DNA of 53,820 nucleotides from an uncultured Alphaproteobacteria bacterium (lineage in GTDB: Bacteria; Pseudomonadota; Alphaproteobacteria; HIMB59), in the NCBI GenBank assembly GCA_902529795.1, contig CABZXY010000004.1, forward strand, positions 1 through 53,820, given 5' to 3'. Below are positions 42,832 through 50,955 of the stretch, piece after piece. The notes beneath the pieces are model-generated. The model was given only the letters and a program-made list of their open reading frames with translations, ran no database searches and was not told where the DNA came from. How positions within the stretch are numbered: the stretch's first letter is position 1; each line of letters begins with the position of its first letter. Both the position numbers and the translations under genes were made by a program.

Positions 42832-43974
42832 ATGACATCAAATTCACTAAAGAAACCAGAAAGATCTCTTCCTTTTCATTGGTATTATAACCCCAAGGTT
42901 TTTCAAAAAGAAATTGATAAAATTTTTAATGATGAGTGGATTTATGTTTGCCATGTTAATTCAATTGAAAAAAATCATTATAGAACACTTAATATTAATA
43001 ATAAAAATATTGTTTTAGTTAAAAGTAAGTCTGAAAATATTTCTGTATTTTATAACACCTGCCTACATCGTGGATCTCAAATTTTTGAGGACCAAGAAGG
43101 AAAAATGAAATCTCCTGTTATTATATGTCCATATCATCAGTGGTCCTACGATGCCATTAGTGGATCCTTAATAAATACAACATCTATTAAATTAAATAAC
43201 TTTGATAAAAAAAATTATAACCTTCAAAAAGTTAATTTTCATATCTGGAAGGGTTTAGTTTTCATTAATCTTAAATCGAACAAGAAATTTAAGATTCAAT
43301 CTATATTCCAATACTACGATAAAACAGTTGAAAAAATTGATTTAGAAAATTATGCAGTTGGTCATATTTGGAAAAAGAAAGTTCAATGTAATTGGAAAAT
43401 TTATTGGGAGAATTATAGTGAGTGTTTACATTGTCCAAACATTCACCCAGAATTATCTGAATTAGTTCCTCTCTATCAAAGAAGACTTGTAGATATACAA
43501 GATCATCCGGAATGGGAAATTCTAAAAAAAACTGAATCACATACAAAATATCATGGTGGATTAAAAAATGGTGCACAAACTTGGTCTTCAGATGGCACTT
43601 CACAAGGCCATACAATTGAGGAGGTCCAATCTGAGTTGGAGTCAAGAGGGCAGGTGTATATTTCAACATGGCCTACAATGTTTCTAGGGATATATGGGGA
43701 CCATATTCGAATAGTAAGGCTTATTCCCATTAATTCTGAAGAGGTAGAGTTAACCGCAGAGTGGTTATTTCCAGAGTCAACTCTAGCTGATCGTGATTAT
43801 AAAATGAGTAACGTGGTGGATTTTGGAATATTAGTTATGAACCAAGATGCGCGGATATCTGAGGTTAATCAACGAGGTGTTTACAATTTAGGAGAGTCTT
43901 CCGGGGTTCTAATGCCTGAAGAGTACATAATTAAAAATTTTCATAAATATATTAAAAATAAAATTAAAATTTAA
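42832..43974 (+). CDS. Rieske non-heme iron oxygenase, alpha subunit
   Basis: The enzyme hydroxylates or demethylates a small substrate using a Rieske cluster and a mononuclear iron. The Rieske ligands are C77 and H79 (CLHRG), then C99 and H102 (CPYHQW). The catalytic site has NYSECLHCPNIHPEL with H200 and H205, and a later aspartate in MNQDARISE near residue 334. The 380-residue length and overall pattern resemble betaine/carnitine-type (GbcA/CntA) oxygenases. No reductase gene lies beside it. The natural substrate is unknown. Confidence 0.85.
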   Translation: MTSNSLKKPERSLPFHWYYNPKVFQKEIDKIFNDEWIYVCHVNSIEKNHYRTLNINNKNIVLVKSKSENISVFYNTCLHRGSQIFEDQEGKMKSPVIICPYHQWSYDAISGSLINTTSIKLNNFDKKNYNLQKVNFHIWKGLVFINLKSNKKFKIQSIFQYYDKTVEKIDLENYAVGHIWKKKVQCNWKIYWENYSECLHCPNIHPELSELVPLYQRRLVDIQDHPEWEILKKTESHTKYHGGLKNGAQTWSSDGTSQGHTIEEVQSELESRGQVYISTWPTMFLGIYGDHIRIVRLIPINSEEVELTAEWLFPESTLADRDYKMSNVVDFGILVMNQDARISEVNQRGVYNLGESSGVLMPEEYIIKNFHKYIKNKIKI

Positions 43975-44018
43975 AAGAATGGCTTACCAAAGTTATGGAC
44001 AATGGTAAGTCCATTCTT
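43975..44018 (-). terminator. Strong hairpin with U-rich tail on the minus strand
   Basis: Read on the minus strand the long H1 stem ends in CCATTCTT and runs into TTTTAAATTTTAATTTT. This looks like an intrinsic terminator for a minus-strand transcript, either the 44215 gene's 3-prime region or a separate small RNA. Confidence 0.5.
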
Positions 44019-44048
44019 TGTATACACATCTTGGCTGGTGCCAAGATA

Positions 44049-44074
44049 TCCTCTTATAGAAAGAGGAAATTTTT
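44049..44074 (+). terminator. Possible terminator after the Rieske gene
   Basis: TCCTCTT and AAGAGGA form a 7-bp stem with a five-base loop, followed by AATTTTT. It fits an intrinsic terminator for plus-strand transcription coming from the Rieske gene. Confidence 0.45.
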
Positions 44075-44090
44075 GTAAAGTTACGTTATG

Positions 44091-44117
44091 TTAACTTAAC
44101 AACTTTGGTGGCGTCAT
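44091..44117 (-). CDS. Possible 8-codon leader peptide
   Basis: On the minus strand GGAGG (44126-44130) lies eight bases before ATG 44117. The frame reads MTPPKLLS and stops at 44091. It lies within the structured region. Nothing proves translation, and the chance of an SD next to a short ORF is not negligible. Strong SD sites are rare here, however. Confidence 0.2.
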   Translation of the reverse strand: MTPPKLLS

Positions 44118-44214
44118 CTTTGTAACCTCCGACCTTATACCTATCCTTATAGGTAATTTAAGGATACCAAAAAAAAGTAAAAAGAAAACTATTAAAAAAA
44201 AATATTGTGGAAAA

Positions 44215-44796
44215 TTAACTTGGGCAATTTTCTATTTCCCAAAATTTATTTACTTTAGGCATTATTAAGGGAAGTTTTGCAATGACCAAGGGCCCAAATT
44301 TTTCAATATCTCCTGTAGCTAAAACATACTTACCTTGATTATCGATATTGAAAACTCTAATTAAATACTCTCCTGCTTTATAAACATTCGTGCTTTTAAA
44401 TTCAGCCCCATACTCTGGACCTATCCAATAAAACTTTTTACCATATGGCTCATACCACTCCCACCATTCATGATTATTGCCATCTAATTCAAATAAAGTT
44501 TCTTGCATTCCATTAGAGACATTTATTACATCAACAGAAAATTTATCAAAAGAATCACAGCCATTAATTTTTGGTGTGGTAATACCAACATAAAAGTTAA
44601 AGTCTATTTCTGACTTAATTGTATAGTAATGTGCATCACCCTCTAAAGTTCCATATATAGCTTTTGATATTTCTGGTTTTTCAATTAAATAAGCGTTATC
44701 AGGAGAGTTGGTGTTTTCTTCATTCAAAGCAGGTTGGTGAGAAGATGCATTGAATATTGGGAGAGCAATTAATAAGAATAGATATAAATATTTCAT
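44215..44796 (-). CDS. Exported protein of unknown function
   Basis: I do not recognise this gene. From ATG 44796 the protein has 193 residues, with a signal peptide (MKYLYLFLLIALPIFNASS). An in-frame ATG at 44817 would add seven residues. The mature part begins with an acidic NEENTNSPDNAYLIEKP stretch. It then looks beta-rich, with aromatic-rich segments around WWEWYEPYGKKFYWIG near residue 104. The pattern GTLEGDAHYYTI recalls beta-sandwich domains of secreted proteins. Two cysteines, one near the C-terminus, could pair. Its 3-prime end faces the structured region. Confidence 0.65.
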   Translation of the reverse strand: MKYLYLFLLIALPIFNASSHQPALNEENTNSPDNAYLIEKPEISKAIYGTLEGDAHYYTIKSEIDFNFYVGITTPKINGCDSFDKFSVDVINVSNGMQETLFELDGNNHEWWEWYEPYGKKFYWIGPEYGAEFKSTNVYKAGEYLIRVFNIDNQGKYVLATGDIEKFGPLVIAKLPLIMPKVNKFWEIENCPS

Positions 44797-44872
44797 ACTA
44801 TTTTTACTTTTATTCAACTCTGATGGATTGACGTATCTGAGGCGATAAGGGTCTTTGAAAAGTCAATATTTT

Positions 44873-44881
44873 TGCTATAAA
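44873..44881 (+). promoter_or_regulatory. Possible extended -10 promoter of the pcm-like operon
   Basis: TGCTATAAA (TGn plus TATAAA) lies 13 bases before the ATG at 44895. TTGAAA at 44855-44860 could act as a -35 with a short 15-base spacer. Confidence 0.4.
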
Positions 44882-44894
44882 TCAAAATCTAATC

Positions 44895-45557
44895 ATGAAT
44901 TTTGAACAAGCTAGATCTAATATGGTTTTAAATCAATTAAGAGCAAATCGTATTAGAGATATCGATTTAATTGAAAAAATTGAAGACTTTCCTCGAGAAG
45001 ATTTATACCCAAAAGAACTAAAGCACTTATCTTATTCTGATCAAATCATTACATTAGATCAAGGAAGATTTATCTTACCTCCACTAACATCAAGTCATTT
45101 AGTTCAATGTCTTGACTTAAAAAGCGATGATAAAGTATTGGAAGTTGGTTCTGGAATAGGAACTATCACTTCAATTATTAATCAGTACACAACCTCTATT
45201 GATTGTATCGAAAGCTCACCAACAATGATTGATATCTTTAAAAGAAGTTTAAGTGAAAACTTATTTCAAGCTAATCTTTTAAAAACCTCAATTGAAAGTT
45301 TTTTTTCAAACAAGAATCCGAATATCAACAAATATAATAAAATTGTTATTAATGGCTCTCTTGATGTTGAGCCCTCTCAAATTATTAAAAAAGCATCAGA
45401 AAATGCAATTATAGTTTGTGTTATAGATAATTTGGAAATTAAGCATAAAATTGTAAAATATGTAAAAGTTAATAATAATTGCAATCGTTTTATTGTCGAA
45501 GAAGCTTTATCTCATTACCTCTATAAGTTTATTACTAAAGAACCTTTTGTTTTTTAA
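44895..45557 (+). CDS. Protein-L-isoaspartate O-methyltransferase-like protein
   Basis: The SAM-binding motif VLEVGSGIGT is near residues 80-89, in the setting typical of Pcm-family methyltransferases. The N-terminus (ARSNMVLNQLRANRI) matches the alphaproteobacterial relatives. The normal Pcm loop around GQTISQP is replaced by DQGRFILPP, so the true isoaspartyl repair activity is doubtful. The length is 220 residues. It precedes valS by five bases and is probably cotranscribed with it. Confidence 0.8.
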   Translation: MNFEQARSNMVLNQLRANRIRDIDLIEKIEDFPREDLYPKELKHLSYSDQIITLDQGRFILPPLTSSHLVQCLDLKSDDKVLEVGSGIGTITSIINQYTTSIDCIESSPTMIDIFKRSLSENLFQANLLKTSIESFFSNKNPNINKYNKIVINGSLDVEPSQIIKKASENAIIVCVIDNLEIKHKIVKYVKVNNNCNRFIVEEALSHYLYKFITKEPFVF

Positions 45558-45562
45558 TTTTC

Positions 45563-48166
45563 ATGGATGATCTCCAAGATAAAAAAAAATATGAAAGTGA
45601 AATTTATCAAAATTGGATAGATCAAGGTTGTTTTAAACCTTCTTATAACTTTGATAAAAATTTTTCTATCTGTATCCCCCCTCCGAATGTTACAGGTTCT
45701 TTACACATGGGCCACGCTCTTAATAATACCATCCAAGATATTTTAGTTCGTTACCATCGCATGAATGGTTTTAATACTTTATGGCAACCGGGTACTGATC
45801 ACGCTGGTATTGCTACACAAATGGTTGTTGAAAGAAATTTAGAAAAAGAAAATATTTTTCGAAAAGACCTTTCTCGTGAAGAATTCATTGAAAAGATTTG
45901 GGAATGGAAAGAATACTCAGGTTCTACCATCATCAATCAGTTAAAAAGACTTGGTAGTTCTTGTGATTGGTCAAGAGAACGTTTTACAATGGATGAAGGT
46001 CTTTCAGCAGCCGTTAGAAAAGTTTTTGTCTCTCTTTATAAAGAAGGATTAATTTATAAAGGACAATCTTTAGTAAACTGGGACACCAAATTTAAAACTG
46101 CTATTTCAGATTTAGAAGTTGTACCCACTGACGTAAGCACACAAATTTACTATATTAAATATCCTGCATCTAATGGCAGTTCTATTACTGTAGCTACTGT
46201 GAGACCCGAAACGATATTTGGTGACACCGCTATAGCAGTCAACCCAAGTGATGAACGTTATCAATCAATGAAAGATGTTACTTTCACAATTCCTTTAACG
46301 AATAGATCTATTCCATTAATTTTTGATGATTATTCTGATCCGGAGATGGGCAGTGGTGCTGTTAAGATTACTCCCGCTCATGATTTTAATGATTTTGAAG
46401 TAGGCAAAAGACATAATTTAGAACTTTTAAATATTTTAAATGATGATGGTTCATTGAATGAAAATTGTCCTGCTGAGTATCAAGGAATGGATCGTTTTGA
46501 TGCAAGAAAACAGGTTGTTAAATCTCTAAAGGAAAATGGTTTTATTGAAAAAATTGAAGATTACAAAACAACAATCCCTTATGGCGATCGATCAAATACA
46601 ATTGTTGAGCCATACTTAACTCACCAATGGTTTTGTAATGCGGAAGAACTAGCCAAACAAGCTATGAAAGTAGTGAATAATGGAGAGACTAAATTTTTTC
46701 CTCAGAATTGGGAAAAAACATATTTTCAGTGGATGGAAAATATCAGACCTTGGTGTATTTCTCGTCAAATTTGGTGGGGACATCAAATTCCTGTTTGGTA
46801 TGGCCCAGATGGAAAAGAATTTTGTGCTGAAACAGAAGAAGAAGCAAGAGATCAAGCTATTGATTATTACAAAGCCGATAAAATTATATTAAAGCGCGAT
46901 CAAGATGTGTTAGATACGTGGTTCTCATCTGCTTTATGGCCTTTTTCAACATTGGGATGGCCAGAAAAAGAAAAAACACTTGAAAACTTCTACCCAAATT
47001 CAGTTCTTGTAACAGGCTTTGATATCATTTTCTTTTGGGTTGCTCGAATGATGATGATGGGCAACAAGTTTATGTCACAAACTCCATTTCATACTGTCTA
47101 TGTTCATGCCCTTGTAAGAGATGAAAAAGGACAAAAAATGTCAAAATCAAAAGGGAATGTCATCGATCCGCTTGAGATAATTGATAAATACGGCGCTGAT
47201 ACTCTTCGTTTTACCCTAACTTCACTCAATACTCCTGGCCGAGATATTCGATTAAGTGAGCAGAGAATTGCTGGTTATCGTAATTTTGTCACTAAAATTA
47301 CAAATGCATATAAATTTGCTGAATTTAAGAAGGTTTATCCTTTAAATGATGATCCTAATCAATTGGTTCCAAAACATATTTTTAATCAATGGATTATCAA
47401 TGAATTTCAAAATCTTTATAAAAACGTTCAACTTAATTATCAAAACTACTATTTTCATGAAGTTGCAAATCAACTTTATCATTTCACATGGCATAGTTTT
47501 TGTGATTGGTACATCGAACTTTCAAAAAATTTATTAGACTCAGATGAATATCGAAAGGAAACAACTTATACGTTTCATTTAATTTTTAATTCTCTTCTTC
47601 AGTTATTGCATCCAATTATACCATTTATTACTGAGAAATTATGGTCATATAACAACCAAAACATTTTGATGACAAATCAATGGAACTATCAAGATATTAA
47701 AATTGATAATCAATCCATTGAATCGGCCAATAACTTTATTGAGTTCATTGAAGAATATAGATCTATTGAGAAGCTCTTTGATATAAAAAAAGAACATGAG
47801 GTATTGATTTATTCTTCTAGTGAAAACTTACAAAAATTATTTTTGGGAAACCAAGAAGTTTTTGAATTTTTAACCCGAAAAAAATTATCCTTAAAGTCTT
47901 TATCAAATGGTGTTTTTTTACCTTTTAAAAACTTTGATTATGAAATTGAAACTGATCAAATCAATAAAGATAAGATTATAAAAAAATTAAGTGAAAATTC
48001 TGAAAATTTGAAAAAAGAAAAAATAGGTATTGATAAAAATTTGAATAATCAAAATTTCGTTGACCGTGCTCCTAAGGATTTAATTGAACAAAATAAAAAT
48101 AGGCAAAATGCTATTAGTCTGGAATTATCAAAAATTGATAGTATATTAAGTAATCTAAATGGTTGA
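45563..48166 (+). CDS. valS: Valyl-tRNA synthetase
   Basis: ValRS charges tRNA-Val and edits threonine. The HIGH-type motif is in PPNVTGSLHMGH near residues 40-51. The editing domain includes VATVRPETIFGDTA near residue 209. The KMSKS motif KMSKSKGNV starts near residue 525. The anticodon-binding domain contains WHSFCDWYIELSK near residue 643. A C-terminal coiled coil lies at about 800-867. The 867-residue length is normal. It overlaps ilvD by eight bases. Confidence 0.97.
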   Translation: MDDLQDKKKYESEIYQNWIDQGCFKPSYNFDKNFSICIPPPNVTGSLHMGHALNNTIQDILVRYHRMNGFNTLWQPGTDHAGIATQMVVERNLEKENIFRKDLSREEFIEKIWEWKEYSGSTIINQLKRLGSSCDWSRERFTMDEGLSAAVRKVFVSLYKEGLIYKGQSLVNWDTKFKTAISDLEVVPTDVSTQIYYIKYPASNGSSITVATVRPETIFGDTAIAVNPSDERYQSMKDVTFTIPLTNRSIPLIFDDYSDPEMGSGAVKITPAHDFNDFEVGKRHNLELLNILNDDGSLNENCPAEYQGMDRFDARKQVVKSLKENGFIEKIEDYKTTIPYGDRSNTIVEPYLTHQWFCNAEELAKQAMKVVNNGETKFFPQNWEKTYFQWMENIRPWCISRQIWWGHQIPVWYGPDGKEFCAETEEEARDQAIDYYKADKIILKRDQDVLDTWFSSALWPFSTLGWPEKEKTLENFYPNSVLVTGFDIIFFWVARMMMMGNKFMSQTPFHTVYVHALVRDEKGQKMSKSKGNVIDPLEIIDKYGADTLRFTLTSLNTPGRDIRLSEQRIAGYRNFVTKITNAYKFAEFKKVYPLNDDPNQLVPKHIFNQWIINEFQNLYKNVQLNYQNYYFHEVANQLYHFTWHSFCDWYIELSKNLLDSDEYRKETTYTFHLIFNSLLQLLHPIIPFITEKLWSYNNQNILMTNQWNYQDIKIDNQSIESANNFIEFIEEYRSIEKLFDIKKEHEVLIYSSSENLQKLFLGNQEVFEFLTRKKLSLKSLSNGVFLPFKNFDYEIETDQINKDKIIKKLSENSENLKKEKIGIDKNLNNQNFVDRAPKDLIEQNKNRQNAISLELSKIDSILSNLNG

Positions 48167-49871
48167 TAAAAAGAATTTACCTAGCCGTCATGTCTCTGTA
48201 GGTCCTAATAGCGCTCCTCATCGTGCATTTTATTACGCGATGGGCATGACAGAAAAAGATATCAGTCAGCCTTTTGTTGGCGTTGCTACTACTTGGAATG
48301 AGGCGGCGCCATGTAATATTTCACTATCAAGACAGGCACAGGCTGCAAAAAAAGGTGTCAAAGATGCTAATGGAACACCTAGAGAATTTACTACTATTAC
48401 TGTTACTGATGGTATTGCTATGGGTCATGAAGGAATGAAATCATCTCTGACTAGCCGAGAAATAATTGCAGACTCTGTCGAATTAGCTGTTCGAGGTCAT
48501 TGTTATGATGCTTTGGTAGGACTCGCAGGTTGTGATAAATCTCTGCCTGGAATGATGATGGCAATGGTCCGTCTCAATGTTCCTTCCGTCTTTATGTACG
48601 GTGGATCAATATTACCAGGTGTCCATAAAGGTAAAGATGTAACCATCGTTGATGTTTTTGAAGCAGTTGGAAAGCATTCTAGTGGCAATATGACAGATGA
48701 AGAGCTTCACGAATTAGAATGTGTTGCTTGTCCTTCTGCTGGTTCCTGTGGCGGCCAATTTACTGCTAACACCATGGCTTGTGTCTCAGAGACGATTGGA
48801 CTAGCACTTCCAGGATCAGCGATGACGCCTGCTCCATTTGAAAGTAGAGATCAATACGCTTACGAAAGTGGCAAAGTTGTAATGGATTTAATTGAAAAAA
48901 ATCTAAGACCTAGAGATATAGTTACTAAACAATCTTTAATAAATGCCGCAATTGTGGTTTCTGCATCAGGTGGTTCAACGAACGCTGGTCTTCATTTACC
49001 TGCTATTGCTCATGAAGCAGGAATCGATTTTAACTTAGAAGATGTTACAAAAATTTTCCAATCCACACCATATATAGGTAACCTTGCTCCTGGTGGTAAG
49101 TATGTTGCTAAAGATCTTTATGAAGTAGGGGGAGTTCCTGTTTTGATTAAAACTTTGATTGATGGAGGACTCATAGATGGCTCATGTATAACTGTGACAG
49201 GTAAAACACTTGCAGAAAATTTAAAAGACGTTGAGCTTCCAAAAAATCAAGATGTTATCTATCCTATCTCTAATCCCATTAGCAAGACAGGTGGTGTTGT
49301 TGGCTTAAAAGGTTCACTAGCTCCAGAAGGTGCAATTGTTAAGATAGCTGGTCTTAAAAAATTACAGTTTAAAGGTAATGCGATTTGTTTTGACCGAGAA
49401 GAAGAAGCTTTATCAGCCGTGCTTGAAGGAAAAATTAAACCAGGTAACGTTTTAGTCATTCGTTATGAAGGTCCAAAAGGTGGCCCTGGGATGCGGGAAA
49501 TGCTTTCCACAACAAGTGCTATCTATGGACAAGGTATGGGTGAAGAGGTTGCCTTAATTACAGATGGTCGATTTTCAGGAGGTACTCGGGGATTTTGTAT
49601 CGGTCATGTTGGCCCTGAAGCTTATGATTGTGGTCCGATAGCTTTAATTGAGGATGGTGATGAAATTCAAATTGATGCAGAAAAAAATACTCTTGATTTG
49701 AATGTTTCACCAGAAACTCTTGAACAACGAAAAGCAAAATGGAAACCTAGGGAGCCTCATTTTCAATCGGGAACACTTTGGAAATATGCTCAAACAGTTG
49801 GTCCAGCATATTTAGGTGCCGTTACACACCCCGGTGGCAAAAAAGAGAAAAGAACTTATTCAGATATTTAA
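48159..49871 (+). CDS. ilvD: Dihydroxy-acid dehydratase
   Basis: IlvD makes the 2-oxo acids that precede valine, leucine and isoleucine. Fe-S cluster cysteines are visible in AGCDKSLPGM (C125) and CPSAGSCGGQFTANTM near residues 193-208. The Mg-binding stretch VTDGIAMGHEGM is near residue 82. The C-terminal YEGPKGGPGMREM and LITDGRFSGGTRG are conserved. The 570-residue length is typical. It is base-overlapped with valS upstream and converges on xth. Confidence 0.97.
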   Translation: MVDKKNLPSRHVSVGPNSAPHRAFYYAMGMTEKDISQPFVGVATTWNEAAPCNISLSRQAQAAKKGVKDANGTPREFTTITVTDGIAMGHEGMKSSLTSREIIADSVELAVRGHCYDALVGLAGCDKSLPGMMMAMVRLNVPSVFMYGGSILPGVHKGKDVTIVDVFEAVGKHSSGNMTDEELHELECVACPSAGSCGGQFTANTMACVSETIGLALPGSAMTPAPFESRDQYAYESGKVVMDLIEKNLRPRDIVTKQSLINAAIVVSASGGSTNAGLHLPAIAHEAGIDFNLEDVTKIFQSTPYIGNLAPGGKYVAKDLYEVGGVPVLIKTLIDGGLIDGSCITVTGKTLAENLKDVELPKNQDVIYPISNPISKTGGVVGLKGSLAPEGAIVKIAGLKKLQFKGNAICFDREEEALSAVLEGKIKPGNVLVIRYEGPKGGPGMREMLSTTSAIYGQGMGEEVALITDGRFSGGTRGFCIGHVGPEAYDCGPIALIEDGDEIQIDAEKNTLDLNVSPETLEQRKAKWKPREPHFQSGTLWKYAQTVGPAYLGAVTHPGGKKEKRTYSDI

Positions 49872-50627
49872 CTGCATCATTATAGGACAATGATCAGAGG
49901 GTCTTTCCATTTCACGATACTCTTTTAATACTTTTACTTTCATAACCTTGCTTTTTAAAAAGGGGGAAGTTAAAAAGAAATCAATTCTTATACCTTCCTC
50001 TTTTCCAAATTTATAAGTTTTATAATCAAAAAATGTATAACTTTGATTTTTGGGTTGATTTTTAAATACATCTAATAAATCTAGATTTAAATATTTATAA
50101 AATTCTTTACGTGATTCTGGTTGAGCCAATGCATCTTTTTTATATTTCTTGATATCATGAGCATCATCGTCTTCAGGGATAACATTAAAGTCTCCAGTAA
50201 TAATAATTTCATATTTCTTTTTTAAATTTTTGACCTCATTGTACAGTTCATCCATCCATTGCTTTTTAAAATCAAATTTTTCTGAGTCGATGGGATTTCC
50301 ATTAGGAAAATAATTATTAAGTAGGACGATATTCTTATCCTGAAAAATAACTGTATTATTTCGAGCTTGGTGGTCATTCAATTTTGAAAGTTTTAATTCT
50401 TTAAAATTATTTTGATTTTTAATAGAAATACTTACCCCATTATAACTTTTTTGTGTTTGAGAAATTGTTTGATAATCATAGCTGGTAAAAAAATTATCAA
50501 TGTATTCCCCGTCATTTATTTTTAGCTCTTGCACACAAAGAATGTCAGGATTTTCTTTTTCAATCAGTTTTTGAACCAAAGGTTCTCTTGCTCTCAGAGA
50601 GTTTACATTCCAAGAAATAAGCTTCAA
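49860..50627 (-). CDS. xth: Exodeoxyribonuclease III
   Basis: Exonuclease III is an AP endonuclease of base excision repair. Starting at TTG 50627 gives MKLISWNVNSLRARE, aligning with the family N-terminus. The catalytic acid motif is in LCVQELKIND near residue 34. NNYFPNGNP and TGDFNVIPEDDDAHD hold the next catalytic residues. SDHCPIMM near the C-terminus supplies the histidine. The length is 255 residues. An upstream in-frame ATG at 50672 lies inside the erpA-like gene and is unlikely. The xth stop overlaps ilvD by 12 bases. Confidence 0.93.
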   Translation of the reverse strand: MKLISWNVNSLRAREPLVQKLIEKENPDILCVQELKINDGEYIDNFFTSYDYQTISQTQKSYNGVSISIKNQNNFKELKLSKLNDHQARNNTVIFQDKNIVLLNNYFPNGNPIDSEKFDFKKQWMDELYNEVKNLKKKYEIIITGDFNVIPEDDDAHDIKKYKKDALAQPESRKEFYKYLNLDLLDVFKNQPKNQSYTFFDYKTYKFGKEEGIRIDFFLTSPFLKSKVMKVKVLKEYREMERPSDHCPIMMQLNI

Positions 50628-50628
50628 T

Positions 50629-50955
50629 TTAGATACTAAAGGAACTCCCGCATCCACAAGAATTTTTGGCATTGGGGTTGGAAATACTAAAACTAGAACC
50701 TATTAATTCATCTTTATAGTCTAGCTCAGCTTGATCAATGTATTCGATTGAATTTTTGTCTACAAGTATTTTAAGGTCCTTAAAGTTAAAAATTATATCT
50801 TTTTCTGAATTAAGCTGATTATCACTTTTAAAGATATATTGAAAACCAGAACATCCTCCTCCTTTAACTTTAATTCTAAAGTATTTCATTCCTTGACTGG
50901 CAAGTACTTCTTGAATTTTACTTATAGCTTTATCTGTTATATTAATATTTCCCAT
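50629..50955 (-). CDS. erpA: A-type iron-sulfur cluster insertion protein (ErpA/IscA family)
   Basis: A-type carriers deliver Fe-S clusters to client proteins. The three cysteine ligands are present in GGGCSGFQY and NSCGCGSSFSI. With ATG 50955 the protein has 108 residues; an in-frame ATG at 50964 would add three. ErpA, IscA and SufA are hard to tell apart by eye. Its ATG abuts the divergent dgt ATG (CATATG). xth begins one base after its stop. Confidence 0.85.
   Translation of the reverse strand: MGNINITDKAISKIQEVLASQGMKYFRIKVKGGGCSGFQYIFKSDNQLNSEKDIIFNFKDLKILVDKNSIEYIDQAELDYKDELIGSSFSISNPNAKNSCGCGSSFSI

Larger units (their letters stand above)
43975..44163. other. Densely structured intergenic region, possible ncRNA
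   Basis: Five stems fill the gap between two convergent genes. H1 is 43975-43989 with 44003-44018 (15 pairs, one bulge). H2 is ATCTTGGC/GCCAAGAT (44028-44035/44040-44047). H3 is TCCTCTT/AAGAGGA (44049-44055/44061-44067). H4 is AAAGTT/AACTTT (44077-44082/44101-44106). H5 spans 44133-44163. In addition ACCAAAGTT (43986-43994) is complementary to AACTTTGGT (44101-44109), so H4 and H1 could be rearranged. No known riboswitch, tmRNA, 6S or RNase P signature is recognised. 44164-44214 holds only A-rich sequence. Confidence 0.6.

Noticed and set aside
43975-44163. Known structured RNAs (tmRNA, RNase P, 6S, SRP RNA, glycine or SAM riboswitch)
   Set aside because: None of the conserved sequence motifs of these RNAs could be found on either strand, and the location between convergent genes does not suit a 5-prime riboswitch.
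46649-46892. Short ORFs on both strands inside valS
   Set aside because: They lie entirely within the well-conserved valS frame and have no recognisable features.
50628-50672. Extended xth N-terminus from ATG 50672
   Set aside because: It lies within the erpA-like gene in another frame; TTG 50627 gives the family N-terminus.
50839-50955. Extended dgt N-terminus from 50839
   Set aside because: It would be antisense to the conserved erpA-like gene and does not resemble Dgt N-termini.
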